Shown in pieces: positions 1-7,492 of a stretch of 64,000 nucleotides of DNA (the first letter of the stretch is position 1; the number at the start of each line of letters is the position of its first letter). Made by a program: the position numbers and the translations under genes. The DNA is from AC-37 sp036389835 (GTDB taxonomy: Bacteria; Actinomycetota; Thermoleophilia; Solirubrobacterales; Thermoleophilaceae): positions 1 to 64,000 of the forward strand of contig DASVWC010000010.1 of NCBI GenBank assembly GCA_036389835.1. Reading direction: 5' to 3'. The notes under the pieces were generated by a model. The model worked only from the letters and a program-made list of their open reading frames with translations, did not search any database and was not told where the DNA came from.

Positions 1-393
1 CCCGACGAGAAGGCGGCCACGGCGATTGCGTTCCTGCGCCGCGCCGTCGCGTTCCTCACACGCCACGGGATCCGCGTCGAGCGGATCCTGACCGACAACG
101 GCTCGGCCTACCGCTCGAGCGTGCACGCGCTCGCCTGCCGCGCGCTCGGCATCCGTCACCTGCGCACACGCCCCTACCGCCCGCAGACCAACGGCAAGGC
201 CGAGCGCTTCATCCGCACGCTGCTCGGCGGCTGGGCCTACGGGGCGATCTACCGATCGAGCTCAGAGCGGATCGCGGCCCTTGACGGCTGGCTTTGGCAC
301 TACAACCATCAGCGCCGACACTCGGCTCTCGGCCACAAACCGCCGGTCGCGCGACTCGTCGAGCGAACCAACGTGCTCGGGACTTACAGCTAG
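1..393 (+). CDS. IS481-type transposase, C-terminal part (5' end outside window)
   Basis: This is the catalytic (rve/integrase-fold) half of a DDE transposase, open at the window edge, so only its last 130 residues are visible. The second catalytic Asp lies in LTDNGS (visible residue 32) and the Glu in NGKAERF (visible residue 68). Their 35-residue spacing is the DD(35)E arrangement of the IS3/IS481 group. The C-terminal HYNHQRRHSALGHKPP is the usual end of IS481 transposases. The first catalytic Asp and the N-terminal HTH would be upstream of base 1, so I cannot say whether the element is intact. Confidence 0.88.
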   Translation, partial: PDEKAATAIAFLRRAVAFLTRHGIRVERILTDNGSAYRSSVHALACRALGIRHLRTRPYRPQTNGKAERFIRTLLGGWAYGAIYRSSSERIAALDGWLWHYNHQRRHSALGHKPPVARLVERTNVLGTYS

Positions 394-413
394 CGCGCCT
401 CGCGGCGAGACCT

Positions 414-452
414 GGTCGACATTACCCACCTATACGGTGGGTTAGGTCGACC
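414..452. repeat. Nested inverted repeat just after the transposase
   Basis: GGTCGAC at 414-420 is the exact reverse complement of GTCGACC at 446-452. Inside it, ACCCACC (424-430) pairs with GGTGGGT (436-442) around a TATAC loop. It lies 20 bp past the transposase stop. It could be the terminal inverted repeat region of the insertion element, or a transcription terminator without a T-tract. The left end of the element is not visible, so the choice is open. The rest of 394-553 shows nothing further. Confidence 0.5.
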
Positions 453-553
453 ACCCCCCGCCGGCGGAGTTCCGACCGGAGGATTGTGCGGCCCATACGA
501 AGCAAACCCTCCGGCCAGCGGCCCGCCGGTCGCCGCGCACGTGGGTGCGCGTG

Positions 554-2338
554 CTAGCGCGTGGCGAGCCGGCGGAGGCCGACGCCCAGGCCCATCAGGA
601 GCAGGGCGGTGCCGAGGATCAACCCGAGCTCGAGACCGGTGATCGGAAGCCCGTCGCCGGTGCGGCGGGCGCAGTCCGAGCCGGAGCCCGAATCGCCCGA
701 GCCGGAGCCGGAGCCGCTGCCGGAGTTGGAGCCGCTGCCGGAGTCGGATTCCTCACCCGAGCCGGAACCGCTGCCCGAGCCGGAGCCGCCGCCGGAGCCC
801 GATCCCTCACCTGAGCCGTTTCCGCTGCCGGAGCCGGAGCCGGAGCCGGACCCGGAGCCGCCGCCCGAGCCGGAGCCGGGGCCGTTGCCCGAGCCCGAGC
901 CCGACCGCCCCACGCACTCGCTCGCGCGCCGGGTCGGGGTGCAGTCCTCGGTCACCTCGACCTCGATCCGGCCGCCGCGGCCCGAGTAGCCCTCCTGCGC
1001 AGGCGAGCCGTGCGCTTCCGTGCGGCGCACGCAGTCCACGCCGCCGTCGCCGCGCTCCTGCGCGGAGCCTCCGGAGTCGGAGTCGGAGCGGTCGCGCTCG
1101 CGCGTGGAGCCGGAGCTCTCGTCGCCGCGGTCGCCATCCGAGCCGGAGCCGCCGCTGTTGCCCGAGCCGGAGCCGCCGCCGGAGCCCGATCCTTCACCCG
1201 AGCCGTTTCCGGAGCCGGAGCCGCCGCCGGAGCCGGAGCCGCCGCCGGAGCCGCCGCCGGAACCGCTGTCGTCGCTCGAGCCGCCGGACTCGCCCGACCC
1301 CGCCCCCGTCTGCTGCGCCACGTCGGACCCGGATCCGCCGCCGCCGTCATCCCCGCTCTGCGCCAGCAGCGCCAGCCCCACGGTCCCGCCCACGAGCAGG
1401 AGGAGCAGCAACAGCAGCGGGACCAGCGCGCCGCGGCGGCGCCTGTCGCGGTCGCGGCGCCTGGCCGGAGCCGGCTTGGGTGAGGCCGCCGCCGTCGCGG
1501 CGGCGCCCTCGCCAGCCGCGCCCCCGCCGCCCGAGGCGGCGCCGCCGGCCGAAGCCGCGCCGCCGCCCGTCGCCGCCGCCAGCACGCCCGCGGCCACGCC
1601 GGCCGGGAGCGGCGGGAACAGCGCCGCGAGGTCGCGCGGGCGGCTCTCGAGCGCCTTGGCGAAGTCCGTGCACACCGGGCAGCGCTCCAGGTGGGCCTGG
1701 ATCGAGCGCCGGCGGCGGAAGCGGCCGTCGCTCTTCGACATCGCGGCGCGCACCTCGTCGCAGTGCGCGGTGCGCCCCTCCACGTTCGCCTGCATCGACA
1801 CGCGCGCCTTGAAGACCGTCTGCCGCGCCGCGTTCGGCGAGATCTCCAGCGCCGCGCCGAGCTCCTCGTAGTCCAGCCCGCTCAGCTCGCGCAGCACCAG
1901 CGCGCTGCGCTGGCGCTCGGGCAGCGAGCGCAGGTCGGCGACGAGGTCCGACAGCCGCTCGCGCGACGCCGCCTCGACGTCCGCCCCCGCGGCGGCGACC
2001 CCGACCGCCTCCTCGAGCTCGCCTAGCGGCCGCCGCCCGCGCAGCGCGGAGACCGACTCGTTCCGCGCGATCCGGTACAGCCACGGCCGCACCGCGATCT
2101 CGCGCGTCTCCCCGCGCAGCGCGCGGTAGGCCTTGAGCATCGCGCTCTGCAGCGCGTCGCGGGCCTCCTCGGGGTTGCCGAGGATCGACATGCAGTAGCG
2201 GTAGAGCGGGTCCTGGAGCCGCTCGAACAGCAGCGCGAACGCCTTGTCGTCACCGGCCGCGGCGCGCACCCCGAGCTCGTCGTCCGAGAGCCGCTTCAGC
2301 GGCGTGAACCGGCCGCCCCGGCTCTCGCTATCACTCAT
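554..2338 (-). CDS. ECF-type sigma factor fused to zinc-finger, membrane segment and LPXTG-ended Gly/Ser tail
   Basis: This 594-residue protein has an unusual architecture. Residues about 30-105 are sigma-70 region 2 and about 125-185 are region 4 (LPERQRSALVLRELSGLDYE, then a helix-turn-helix). Residues about 190-230 resemble a zf-HC2 anti-sigma zinc finger (AHCDEV...HLERCPVC). A basic stretch (ARRRDRDRRRR) precedes a transmembrane helix at about 303-326. Some 235 residues of Gly/Ser/Asp/Glu-rich repeats follow, with short DCVRRT/DCARRT Cys islands. The protein ends in LPITG (564-568), a hydrophobic stretch and a basic tail, the layout of a sortase signal. An ordinary ECF sigma is about 180-200 residues. 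One continuous frame supports a single protein. I infer a membrane-tethered sigma whose outer part might be wall-anchored. It starts at ATG 2338 after a CGGAGAG ribosome site. Confidence 0.85.
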   Translation of the reverse strand: MSDSESRGGRFTPLKRLSDDELGVRAAAGDDKAFALLFERLQDPLYRYCMSILGNPEEARDALQSAMLKAYRALRGETREIAVRPWLYRIARNESVSALRGRRPLGELEEAVGVAAAGADVEAASRERLSDLVADLRSLPERQRSALVLRELSGLDYEELGAALEISPNAARQTVFKARVSMQANVEGRTAHCDEVRAAMSKSDGRFRRRRSIQAHLERCPVCTDFAKALESRPRDLAALFPPLPAGVAAGVLAAATGGGAASAGGAASGGGGAAGEGAAATAAASPKPAPARRRDRDRRRRGALVPLLLLLLLLVGGTVGLALLAQSGDDGGGGSGSDVAQQTGAGSGESGGSSDDSGSGGGSGGGSGSGGGSGSGNGSGEGSGSGGGSGSGNSGGSGSDGDRGDESSGSTRERDRSDSDSGGSAQERGDGGVDCVRRTEAHGSPAQEGYSGRGGRIEVEVTEDCTPTRRASECVGRSGSGSGNGPGSGSGGGSGSGSGSGSGSGNGSGEGSGSGGGSGSGSGSGSGEESDSGSGSNSGSGSGSGSGDSGSGSDCARRTGDGLPITGLELGLILGTALLLMGLGVGLRRLATR

Positions 2339-2452
2339 CTGTGGCTCTCCGTTGCCCTGCCGATCGGGTGCCTGGTCCGTCAGGCTTTCGCTGCATGACG
2401 CGCGGGACCTCCCTCCCGCACGCAGCTCAGCTTACCCCCGGCAGGGGCAACG

Positions 2453-2472
2453 CGCCACCCCCGAGGGGGGCG
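2453..2472 (-). terminator. GC hairpin downstream of clpP
   Basis: CGCC-(A)-CCCC and GGGGGGCG form a strong stem with a GA turn, 11-30 bp beyond the clpP stop on the minus strand. There is no T-tract, as is common for actinobacterial terminators. It also lies upstream of the sigma gene, so it may insulate the two. Confidence 0.5.
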
Positions 2473-2482
2473 TGCGCCGGCG

Positions 2483-3064
2483 CTAGTGCTGGGTGATGAC
2501 GCGGTCGATCAGGCCGTACTCCAGCGCCTCGTCGGGCGTGAAGTAGCGGTCGCGATCCATGTCGCGGTGGACCTTGTCGATGTCCTGGCCGCTGTGGTTC
2601 GCGTAGATCTCGTCGAGCCGCCGGCGCAGGTCGAGGATCTCGCGCGCGTGGATCTCGATGTCGGCCGACTGGCCCTGGTAGCCGCCCGACGGCTGGTGGA
2701 TGAGGATCCGGCTGTTGGGGAGCGCGAAGCGCTTGCCGGGCGCCCCGCCGCAGAGCAGCAGCGACCCCATCGACATCGCCATCCCGAAGCAGATCGTGAC
2801 CACGTCGGGCTTGATGAACTGCATCGTGTCGTAGATCGCCAGGCCGGCGTAGACCGATCCCCCCGGCGAGTTGATGTAGAGCGACACGTCCTTGTCCGGG
2901 TCGTCGGACTCCAGATGCAGCAGCTGGGCCACGATCAGGTTGGCGATCTGATCGTCGACCTGGTCGCCCAGGAACACGATCCGCTCGTTGAGCAGACGTG
3001 AGTAGATGTCGAACGAGCGCTCGCCGCGCGAAGTCTGCTCTACGACCATCGGGACCAGCGGCAT
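2483..3064 (-). CDS. clpP: ATP-dependent Clp protease proteolytic subunit
   Basis: This is the 193-residue serine peptidase subunit that forms the tetradecameric chamber degrading proteins fed by ClpX or ClpC. The catalytic triad is visible: Ser98 in GMAMSMGSLLL, His123 in RILIHQP and Asp172 in DRDRYF. The oxyanion-loop signature SPGGSVYAGLAIYD is also intact. Length matches the family. No clpX, tig or second clpP lies beside it, unlike the usual clpP1-clpP2-clpX arrangement of actinobacteria, so this is probably one of several paralogues. Confidence 0.96.
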   Translation of the reverse strand: MPLVPMVVEQTSRGERSFDIYSRLLNERIVFLGDQVDDQIANLIVAQLLHLESDDPDKDVSLYINSPGGSVYAGLAIYDTMQFIKPDVVTICFGMAMSMGSLLLCGGAPGKRFALPNSRILIHQPSGGYQGQSADIEIHAREILDLRRRLDEIYANHSGQDIDKVHRDMDRDRYFTPDEALEYGLIDRVITQH

Positions 3065-3170
3065 CTCAGACCTCCGTTAGCTGCATCAGAATCGGGCCCT
3101 CGTGAGGGGCGGCCGAGTCTATCCACCGGCTCTGTCGGCCCCGCGGCGCAAAGGGGTACGGTTCCGTCCG

Positions 3171-4391
3171 ATGACCACCGCCATCGCCGAGCTCGACCTG
3201 CCCAAGCTCGAGTACCAGGACGCGGAGATCAAGGGCCCGCGCTTCCAGGAGACGATGCGCGAGCTGCGCGAGCGCAACTGGCTCGCGCGCGTGGACCCGG
3301 TCGGCTACGCGGTCCTCGACCGCGAGGCCGCGGCGCACTTCCTGCGCAGCCGCAGCCTCACCTTCCCCGGCCGGCGCATGCTCGAGGTGCAGGGCGTCAC
3401 GTCGGGGCCGCTGTACGAGCGCTTCAAGGGCAACCTGCTCGACCTCGACGGCGACGACCACCGCCGCCTGCGCAAGCTCGTCCAACCGGCCTTCACCCCG
3501 CCGGCCGCCGACCGCCACCGTCCAGCCATGCAGGCGTTCCTCGAGGCGCTCCACGGACGCGTGGCCGCCGACGGCCGCTGCGACGTCGTCGAGGCGTTCG
3601 CCCAGCCCTACCCGGCCATGATGATCGCGCACGTGATGGGCGCCCCGCTCGAGGACGCCGGCCGCCTGCACGAGTGGGCGAACTTCATCCAGCAGCAGTT
3701 CGACCCGATCAAGGTCTCGACCCAGCTCGACAAGATCGAGCGCGCCGCGCGCGAGTTCCAGGAGTACGCCTGGGCGCTGCTGCGCGACCGCCAGGGCAAG
3801 CCCGGCGACGACCTCATCTCCGAGCTGATCGCGGCCGAGGAGGAGGGCGACCGCCTCAGCGAGGACGAGTGCGTGCACCTCGTCAGCGCGGTGCTCGTCG
3901 GCGGCGTCGACACGACCCAGAGCCAGCTCGCCCACGGCATGCTCCTCTTCGCCCAGCACCCCGACCAGTGGCGGCTGCTGGCCGACGACCCCTCGCTCGC
4001 GCCGCAGGCCGTCGAGGAGGTGCTGCGCTTCGAGCCGATCACGCCGTTCACCGCGCGCATCACGCTCGAGGACGTGGAGTACCGCGACGTGACCTTCCCG
4101 AAGGACACCGTCGTGATCGCCGCCGCCGTAACGGCCAACCGGGACCCGGAGGCGTACGAGGACCCCGAGTCGTTCGACATCACCGCCGACCGCGACCGCT
4201 CGAAGCCGCTCACGTTCGGCGCCGGCCCGCACTTCTGCCTGGGCGCGAACCTCGCCCGCGCGGAGCTGCAGGAGGCGTTCGCCTACCTCGCGCCGCGCAT
4301 GCGCGACCTCGAGCTCGACGGCGAGCCGGTCTACGACACCCCGTTCGGCGTGTACGGCATGCAGAGCCTGCCGGTGCGCTGGTCGGCGTAG
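3171..4391 (+). CDS. Cytochrome P450 (bacterial class)
   Basis: This 406-residue heme-thiolate monooxygenase has the usual bacterial P450 length. The oxygen-activating I-helix motif is GGVDTT (Asp247-Thr248-Thr249), the K-helix ExxR is in EEVLRFEP, and the heme loop is FGAGPHFCLG with proximal Cys356. I chose ATG 3171 because the upstream extension in the same frame (from 3102) looks like untranslated leader and MTTAIAELDLP fits P450 N-termini. It stands alone between divergent clpP and the VanX-like gene. No redox partner is adjacent; the nearest ferredoxin and reductase are at 18.4-19.8 kb. The substrate is not predictable. Confidence 0.93.
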   Translation: MTTAIAELDLPKLEYQDAEIKGPRFQETMRELRERNWLARVDPVGYAVLDREAAAHFLRSRSLTFPGRRMLEVQGVTSGPLYERFKGNLLDLDGDDHRRLRKLVQPAFTPPAADRHRPAMQAFLEALHGRVAADGRCDVVEAFAQPYPAMMIAHVMGAPLEDAGRLHEWANFIQQQFDPIKVSTQLDKIERAAREFQEYAWALLRDRQGKPGDDLISELIAAEEEGDRLSEDECVHLVSAVLVGGVDTTQSQLAHGMLLFAQHPDQWRLLADDPSLAPQAVEEVLRFEPITPFTARITLEDVEYRDVTFPKDTVVIAAAVTANRDPEAYEDPESFDITADRDRSKPLTFGAGPHFCLGANLARAELQEAFAYLAPRMRDLELDGEPVYDTPFGVYGMQSLPVRWSA

Positions 4392-4400
4392 GCAGGGGCG

Positions 4401-4442
4401 ACCCGCGGCGCCGCGGGGGGCTGCGGCGCCGCGGGTCTGTTT
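4401..4442 (+). terminator. Rho-independent terminator after the P450
   Basis: A perfect 13-bp stem (4401-4413 with 4424-4436, ACCCGCGGCGCCG and its complement) closes a 10-nt loop and is followed by CTGTTT. It begins 10 bp after the P450 stop. Confidence 0.85.
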
Positions 4443-4544
4443 ACTGCGAGGCGCGCGTTTCGTACCCGGGTGCCGACGCGCCTAACCTCCCCCACCGGGG
4501 GGTGCCCGGCTCAGGGCCGCCCACAGCCTGCTGAACTGCGCAAT

Positions 4545-5186
4545 ATGCGTCGTTTCCTGGTCCTCACGTGCGCCCTCACGCTCTCGCTCGCCGGCCCGGC
4601 GGACGCCGGATTCCGCAACCAGCTTCACCGCGCCGGGCTCCACGACGTCCGCGAGCACGCCGACTGGCTGCGCAGCGACCTGCGCTACGCGAGCGACGGC
4701 AACTTCACCGGAGAGCGCCTGCCCGGCTACTGCACGCCGGACCCGTTCCTGCGCGCCCGCGCCGCCCTCGCCCTCAAGCGCGCCGAGCTCGAGCTCAACG
4801 ACGACGGTCTCGCCGTGCGCGTGCTCGACGCCTACCGCCCGTCGCGCGCGAGCCGCGCGATGGTGCGCTGGGCGTGGCGGACCGGCCGCGAGCACCTGCT
4901 GAACGGCTGGATCGCCGCCCGCAGCAACCACAACCGCGGCGCCGCCGTGGACGTCACGCTCGTGCGCATCTCGAACGGCCTCGAGCCGGACATGGGCACC
5001 GCCTTCGACACCTTCTCGTCCAGGTCCGCGACGACCGCGGTGCGCGGGAAGCCGCTGCGCAACCGCCTGCGGCTCAAGCGCGCCATGGAGGCCCAGGGCT
5101 TCCGCAACTACCGGCGTGAGTGGTGGCACTACGACTTCCCGAGCGAGCTCGGCGCGCCGCGGCTCGACATCGCGCTGGGCTGCTGA
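4545..5186 (+). CDS. Secreted D-Ala-D-Ala dipeptidase-like protein (VanX/DdpX, M15 family)
   Basis: This 213-residue zinc peptidase probably acts on D-Ala-D-Ala or related murein dipeptides outside the membrane. MRRFLVLTCALTLSLAGPADA is a signal peptide, which fixes the start at ATG 4545. The active-site pieces of the M15D family are present: DAYRP (Arg98), SNHNRGAAVDVTL with zinc ligands His129 and Asp136, and EWWHYDF with catalytic Glu192 and zinc ligand His195. Export argues for peptidoglycan turnover or nutrient scavenging rather than glycopeptide resistance. No vanH/vanA genes are nearby. It is convergent with the beta-propeller gene, with only 6 bp between stops. Confidence 0.87.
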   Translation: MRRFLVLTCALTLSLAGPADAGFRNQLHRAGLHDVREHADWLRSDLRYASDGNFTGERLPGYCTPDPFLRARAALALKRAELELNDDGLAVRVLDAYRPSRASRAMVRWAWRTGREHLLNGWIAARSNHNRGAAVDVTLVRISNGLEPDMGTAFDTFSSRSATTAVRGKPLRNRLRLKRAMEAQGFRNYRREWWHYDFPSELGAPRLDIALGC

Positions 5187-5192
5187 GCGCGG

Positions 5193-7040
5193 CTACTCGA
5201 AGCGCGCGAACGCCACGTCGGCGAGCGTGTCGAGCCGGCTCGACCGGATCCCGGCGTCGGAGACCGTGAACAGCCGGTCGCCCACGACGAGCGCGCGGCG
5301 GATCGGCGGCGCGTAGCCCCCGCTCTCGGGGTGCGTGACCCGCCCGGCCTCGTCGAGGCCCGGCCGCCCCGCGCGGAACCCGATCGCACCCGAGAAGCGC
5401 TCGCCGTCCTGCTCGTACGAGTAGATCTGGAGCGGCATCACCGCCAGCGCCGCGGGCGGCCACCAGAGGAACGCGTGGTGGTCGTACTCGGCCTCGGAGC
5501 TCGATCCCGATCCGACCGCGCGCCGATGCAGCCGTGCGGGCGCGGCCGGGTCGGAGACGTCGAACACCGACAGCTGGGTCCCGCGGGTGCGCCCCTCCTC
5601 GCTCGCGTCCTGACCCACGCCGAGCAGCAGGTCGTCGCCGATCGGGTGCAGGTAGGCGGAGTAGCCGAGGATCTTCAGCTCGCCGGTCACCCGCGGCTCG
5701 GCCGGCCTGCTGAGGTCGAGCACGTACAGCGGGTCGACCTGGCGGAACGTGACCACGTAGCCGCGGTCCTCGATGAAGCGCACCGCGTAGATCCGCTCCC
5801 CGCGCCCGAGCCCGCCGACCGCCCCGACCCGCGACAGCGCCCCGCCCGACTCCTCGAGCACCGTCACGAAGCTCTCGCTCTGCTCGCGGGTGCCGCCCGG
5901 CCACCACTGCGGCTGCTCGGTGGTCGCCACGCGCAGGTGGCCGGCGTGCTCGGAGAGCGACCACTGGTTGAGCAGGTGGCCGCGCACGTCGCCGCTCGCC
6001 CGGAACGTGGTGTGGTCGCCGTCGCGCGTGTCGAAGCGGTGGATCGTGGTGCGCCCGGCGGGCGGTGGCTCGTCCGCGCGGTCCGGCGACGGGTCGAACC
6101 AGCGCTCGCTGGCGGCATACAGGCTCCCCTGCGACGCGTACACCGTCCGGGCGTCCGTCATCAGCCCGTCCGAGTCGACCGGCTCGATCCCCTTCGAGAG
6201 GTCGATCGTGAGCACGGTGAGCATCCCCAGGCCGGAGAAGACCGCCGGGCGCCGGGTCGCGCGGCAGCGCACCAGCGAGCGCCTGGTGGCCTTGCCCGTG
6301 CGTGCGTTCTCGACGGTGTACGCCGGCACCCACGTCTTGAGGCGGGTGCGCCGGATCCCGGCCCGGCGGCGCTGCTTCGGCGTGCCGTCGCCGCCGGCGA
6401 GCGGGATCGGCCGCGGGTAGGAGGCGAGCACCACGCGCGCGGTGGTGCCGCTGAGCCGCGCGCCGACGTAGCTGCCCTCCACCTCGAGCGTGCGCACCAG
6501 CCGCAGGTTCGAGGGGTCCGACGCGTCGACCTCGACCAGGCGCGAGCCGCCCACGAAGACGAGGATCCGGTCGCCGGACACGAGCATCTCCTGGGCGTAG
6601 CCGTCGAGCTTCAGCGAGCCGACGACCTTCGGCGCCGCGCCGCGCACGTCGATCGCGCGCAGGTCGCCGTTCGCGAGCGCGAAGACGTGCTTGCCGTCGG
6701 TCTTCACGAGGTCGGGCTCGTCCACGCCCTTCTCCTGCACGTTGGTCGTGGAGTGGTCGGGGGCGTCGCTGCCCGCGGCGGGCGACGCCTGCGGCGCGCC
6801 GGCCGCGTCGCCCTCGGCGCCGCGCGGGCCGGGGTTGGCGACCGGGAACGGGACGCCGGGCTGCGGCCGCGCCGGGATCCCGCTCGCGTCCGCGATCCGC
6901 AGCGCCTGGCTGCGTGCGTGGCCGAGCAGCGCGTCGCAGGAGCGGAAGGCGCGCGGCCACGACCTCGGCGTGGCGGCCTCCGCGGCCGGCGTCGCCAGCA
7001 GCGCGGCCGCGAGAACCGCAACCGCGACCCGCGACCTCAC
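5193..7040 (-). CDS. Secreted beta-propeller domain protein (Beta_propel family)
   Basis: This 615-residue exported protein carries an N-terminal signal peptide (VAVAVLAAALLATPAAEA). It contains the hallmark NVQEKGVDEPDLVKTDG segment of the archaeal/bacterial secreted beta-propeller family, followed by repeated propeller blades. Several blade sequences begin with G-D-x-(I/L) strands. Function of the family is unknown; binding or scaffolding at the cell surface is the usual suggestion. It lies 7 bp downstream of the cNMP-binding protein gene and is probably cotranscribed with it. Confidence 0.85.
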   Translation of the reverse strand: MRSRVAVAVLAAALLATPAAEAATPRSWPRAFRSCDALLGHARSQALRIADASGIPARPQPGVPFPVANPGPRGAEGDAAGAPQASPAAGSDAPDHSTTNVQEKGVDEPDLVKTDGKHVFALANGDLRAIDVRGAAPKVVGSLKLDGYAQEMLVSGDRILVFVGGSRLVEVDASDPSNLRLVRTLEVEGSYVGARLSGTTARVVLASYPRPIPLAGGDGTPKQRRRAGIRRTRLKTWVPAYTVENARTGKATRRSLVRCRATRRPAVFSGLGMLTVLTIDLSKGIEPVDSDGLMTDARTVYASQGSLYAASERWFDPSPDRADEPPPAGRTTIHRFDTRDGDHTTFRASGDVRGHLLNQWSLSEHAGHLRVATTEQPQWWPGGTREQSESFVTVLEESGGALSRVGAVGGLGRGERIYAVRFIEDRGYVVTFRQVDPLYVLDLSRPAEPRVTGELKILGYSAYLHPIGDDLLLGVGQDASEEGRTRGTQLSVFDVSDPAAPARLHRRAVGSGSSSEAEYDHHAFLWWPPAALAVMPLQIYSYEQDGERFSGAIGFRAGRPGLDEAGRVTHPESGGYAPPIRRALVVGDRLFTVSDAGIRSSRLDTLADVAFARFE

Positions 7041-7047
7041 CGCGAGC

Positions 7048-7449
7048 TCACCCCTGCGCGATCTCGCGGCCGCGCTCGCGCACGGCGGCCTCGATGCGCT
7101 CGCACACCGCCGGGTGCTCGCGGCGCATCTGGCGAAAGGCCGAGCGCGTCATCACGACCGCGGTCAGCGGCGAGGTGGCGATCACCGTGGCGTTGCGCTG
7201 CGCGTCGCCGGACAGCGCCTGCTCGCCGAAGAACTCGCCCGGGCCGAGCTGCGCGAGCAGCTCGTCGCCGTGCCTGACCTCGGCGCTGCCGTCCTCGATC
7301 GCGAAGAACTCGTGGCCGAAGTCGCCCTCCTCCACGAGGTGCTTGCCCTCCGGGACGTCCACCTCGTCGGCGCAGCGGCTCAGCGCCTCCAGCTCGCGCT
7401 TGCCGAGGCCGGAGAAGAGCGGGATCGACCCGAGGCGTGACTGATCCAT
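7048..7449 (-). CDS. Stand-alone cyclic nucleotide-binding domain protein
   Basis: At 133 residues this is a single cNMP-binding domain with the beta-roll and the phosphate-binding cassette FFGEQALSGDAQRNAT. The Gly-Glu and Arg positions that contact cyclic nucleotide are present. There is no C-terminal helix-turn-helix, so it is not a complete CRP-type transcription factor. It probably acts through protein contacts or is a sensor fragment. It precedes the beta-propeller gene on the same strand. Confidence 0.83.
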   Translation of the reverse strand: MDQSRLGSIPLFSGLGKRELEALSRCADEVDVPEGKHLVEEGDFGHEFFAIEDGSAEVRHGDELLAQLGPGEFFGEQALSGDAQRNATVIATSPLTAVVMTRSAFRQMRREHPAVCERIEAAVRERGREIAQG

Positions 7450-7492
7450 GACGCGATGCTTTCACACGCGCGCGAGCGCGGCAACAGTGGCG

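Noticed and set aside
561..1871. Several Pro/Glu-rich plus-strand frames in the sigma factor tail
   Set aside because: They are the complements of Gly/Ser codons. Only the minus frame runs unbroken through the sigma and zinc-finger domains.
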